This document shows, one piece after another, positions 62,592-64,000 of a stretch of 64,000 nt of DNA. Source of the stretch: Photorhabdus luminescens subsp. luminescens (GTDB taxonomy: Bacteria; Pseudomonadota; Gammaproteobacteria; Enterobacterales; Enterobacteriaceae). Made by a program: the position numbers and the translations under genes. The stretch covers positions 48,336 through 112,335 of the forward strand of contig NZ_JXSK01000012.1 of NCBI RefSeq assembly GCF_001083805.1, written 5' to 3'. Positions within the stretch are counted from its first letter, which is position 1. Every line of letters begins with the position of its first letter. The notes under the pieces were generated by a model. It ran no database searches, was not told the DNA's origin, and saw nothing but the letters and a program-made list of their open reading frames with translations.

Positions 62592-63759
62592 CTTCACGAC
62601 GGACGTTAGCACCCGCCGTGTGTCTCCCGTGATGACATTCTTCGGTATTCGCAGTTTGCATCGGGTTGGTAAGCCGGGATGGCCCCCTAGCCGAAACAGT
62701 GCTCTACCCCGAAGATGAACTCACGAGGCGCTACCTAAATAGCTTTCGGGGAGAACCAGCTATCTCCCGGTTTGATTGGCCTTTCACCCCCAGCCACAAG
62801 TCATCCGCTAATTTTTCAACATTAGTCGGTTCGGTCCTCCAGTTAGTGTTACCCAACCTTCAACCTGCCCATGGCTAGCTCACCGGGTTTCGGGTCTATA
62901 CCCTGCAACTCATTTCGCCCAGTTAAGACTCGGTTTCCCTGCGGCTCCCCTATTCGGTTAACCTTGCTACAGAATATAAGTCGCTGACCCATTATACAAA
63001 AGGTACGCAGTCACCCTGATTCATCAAGGCTCCCACTGCTTGTACGTACACGGTTTCAGGTTCTCTTTCACTCCCCTCGCCGGGGTTCTTTTCGCCTTTC
63101 CCTCACGGTACTGGTTCACTATCGGTCAGTCAGGAGTATTTAGCCTTGGAGGATGGTCCCCCCTTCTTCAGACAGGATTTCTCGTGTCCCGCCTTACTCA
63201 TCGAACTCACAACCACGCCATCTTCGAGTACGGGGCTGTCACCCTCTCTCGCCGGCCTTTCCAGACCGTTCCTCTGATGCTGTGGCTGATGCAGGTTCTG
63301 GGCTCCTCCCCGTTCGCTCGCCGCTACTGGGGGAATCTCGGTTGATTTCTTTTCCTCGGGTACTGAGATGTTTCAGTTCCCCCGGTTCGCCTCATTAACC
63401 TATGGATTCAGTTAATGATAGTGCAACGCATTGCACTGGGTTTCCCCATTCGGACATCGCCGGCTTATAACGCTTCATATCAGCTTACCGACGCTTTTCG
63501 CAGATTAGCGCGTCCTTCATCGCCTCTGACTGCCTAGGCATCCACCGTGTACGCTTAATTGCTTAACCTCACAACCCGAAACTGTCTCGGATTGTTCAGC
63601 TTGAGAGACTCGTCAATCACACCGCAACCGGTATCATTGACTGTTTCAATTTTTCAGCTTGTTCCAGATTGTTAAAGAGCTTATATCGCTAAACCGATTC
63701 CGAAAATCCGCTTAAAGATACCTTAACGACAACGCCTTTCACCCGTCATCTTCGCAAGC

Positions 63760-63835
63760 TGGCGTCCCCTAGGGGATTCGAACCCCTGTTACCGCCGTGA
63801 AAGGGCGGTGTCCTAGGCCTCTAGACGAAGGGGAC
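63760..63835 (-). tRNA. gltU: tRNA-Glu (TTC)
   Basis: A 76-base cloverleaf starting GTCCCCTTCGTCTAGAGG with anticodon TTC (loop CTTTCAC) and an encoded CCA. It sits in the 16S-23S spacer, as in rrnB/C/E/G-type operons. Confidence 0.97.
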
Positions 63836-63916
63836 CCGATGGTCAGCTTCGCAGACGCGCTTGCACTTTACTTCATCAGACAATCTGTGTGAGCACTGCA
63901 CTCAACCTATCTCAGG

Positions 63917-64000
63917 TAAGGAGGTGATCCAACCGCAGGTTCCCCTACGGTTACCTTGTTACGACTTCACCCAGTCATGAGCCACAAAGTGGTCAGCGCC
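63917..64000 (-). rRNA. rrs: 16S ribosomal RNA, 3' end (runs off the window)
   Basis: The window ends in the last 84 bases of 16S rRNA on the minus strand. The 3' end GGATCACCTCCTTA with the anti-Shine-Dalgarno sequence is at 63917-63930. Confidence 0.97.

Overview
The window is chromosomal DNA of an AT-rich enterobacterium of the order Enterobacterales, most likely Photorhabdus (or its sister genus Xenorhabdus). The backbone follows the E. coli order xerC-yigA-dapF-lptM / cyaY / cyaA / hemCDXY / glmZ / proM-leuT-hisR-argX / yifK / enterobacterial common antigen (ECA) cluster / rho / trxA / rhlB-gppA / rep / ilvC / ilvY ... ilvADEMGL / yifB / maoP / hdfR / rrnC-type rRNA operon. It also carries 127-bp ERIC elements, an intact ilvG and an intervening sequence in the 23S rRNA gene. 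The genus call is inference; the sequence itself only establishes an enteric relative.

Layout. 1-9536: start of xerC, lptM-dapF-yigA-xerC operon (minus), cyaY (plus), cyaA (minus, UUG start, CRP-like site upstream), and the hemCDXY operon (plus). 9593-11190: a small TM2-domain gene, the small RNA gene glmZ with a sigma-54 promoter and two GlrR-type activator sites, then four tRNA genes with a terminator and a strong promoter. 11292-25843: yifK and the twelve-gene ECA operon, all minus, with wecA first and wecG last. 26085-33196: rho, trxA, rhlB-gppA and rep. 33406-35956: the divergent ilvC/ilvY pair with an IlvY-type operator.

35957-48780 is an accessory block set between the 3' ends of ilvY and ilvA, genes that are neighbours in E. 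coli. It holds an AraC-type regulator, two ERIC copies, a MITE-like palindromic element, a divergent flavin monooxygenase, and a plus-strand set: LuxE-like acyl-protein synthetase, IscU-like scaffold, NifS/IscS-like cysteine desulfurase, a small acyl carrier protein, ketosynthase, MaoC-type dehydratase, FabG-type reductase, and an EmrA/EmrB-type exporter pair behind a MerR-family-type operator. I read it as an undescribed pathway that builds an unsaturated or hydroxylated acyl chain on a dedicated carrier, probably with sulfur incorporation, and exports the product. I do not recognise it as a named pathway.

48781-55365: the complete ilvLGMEDA operon (minus) with its leader peptide and attenuator. 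56006-58876: yifB/comM, maoP, hdfR. 59526-64000: an rRNA operon on the minus strand (16S 3' end, tRNA-Glu, 23S, 5S, tRNA-Asp, tRNA-Trp, terminator). Its 23S gene is interrupted by a 0.42-kb intervening sequence encoding an S23-type four-helix protein.
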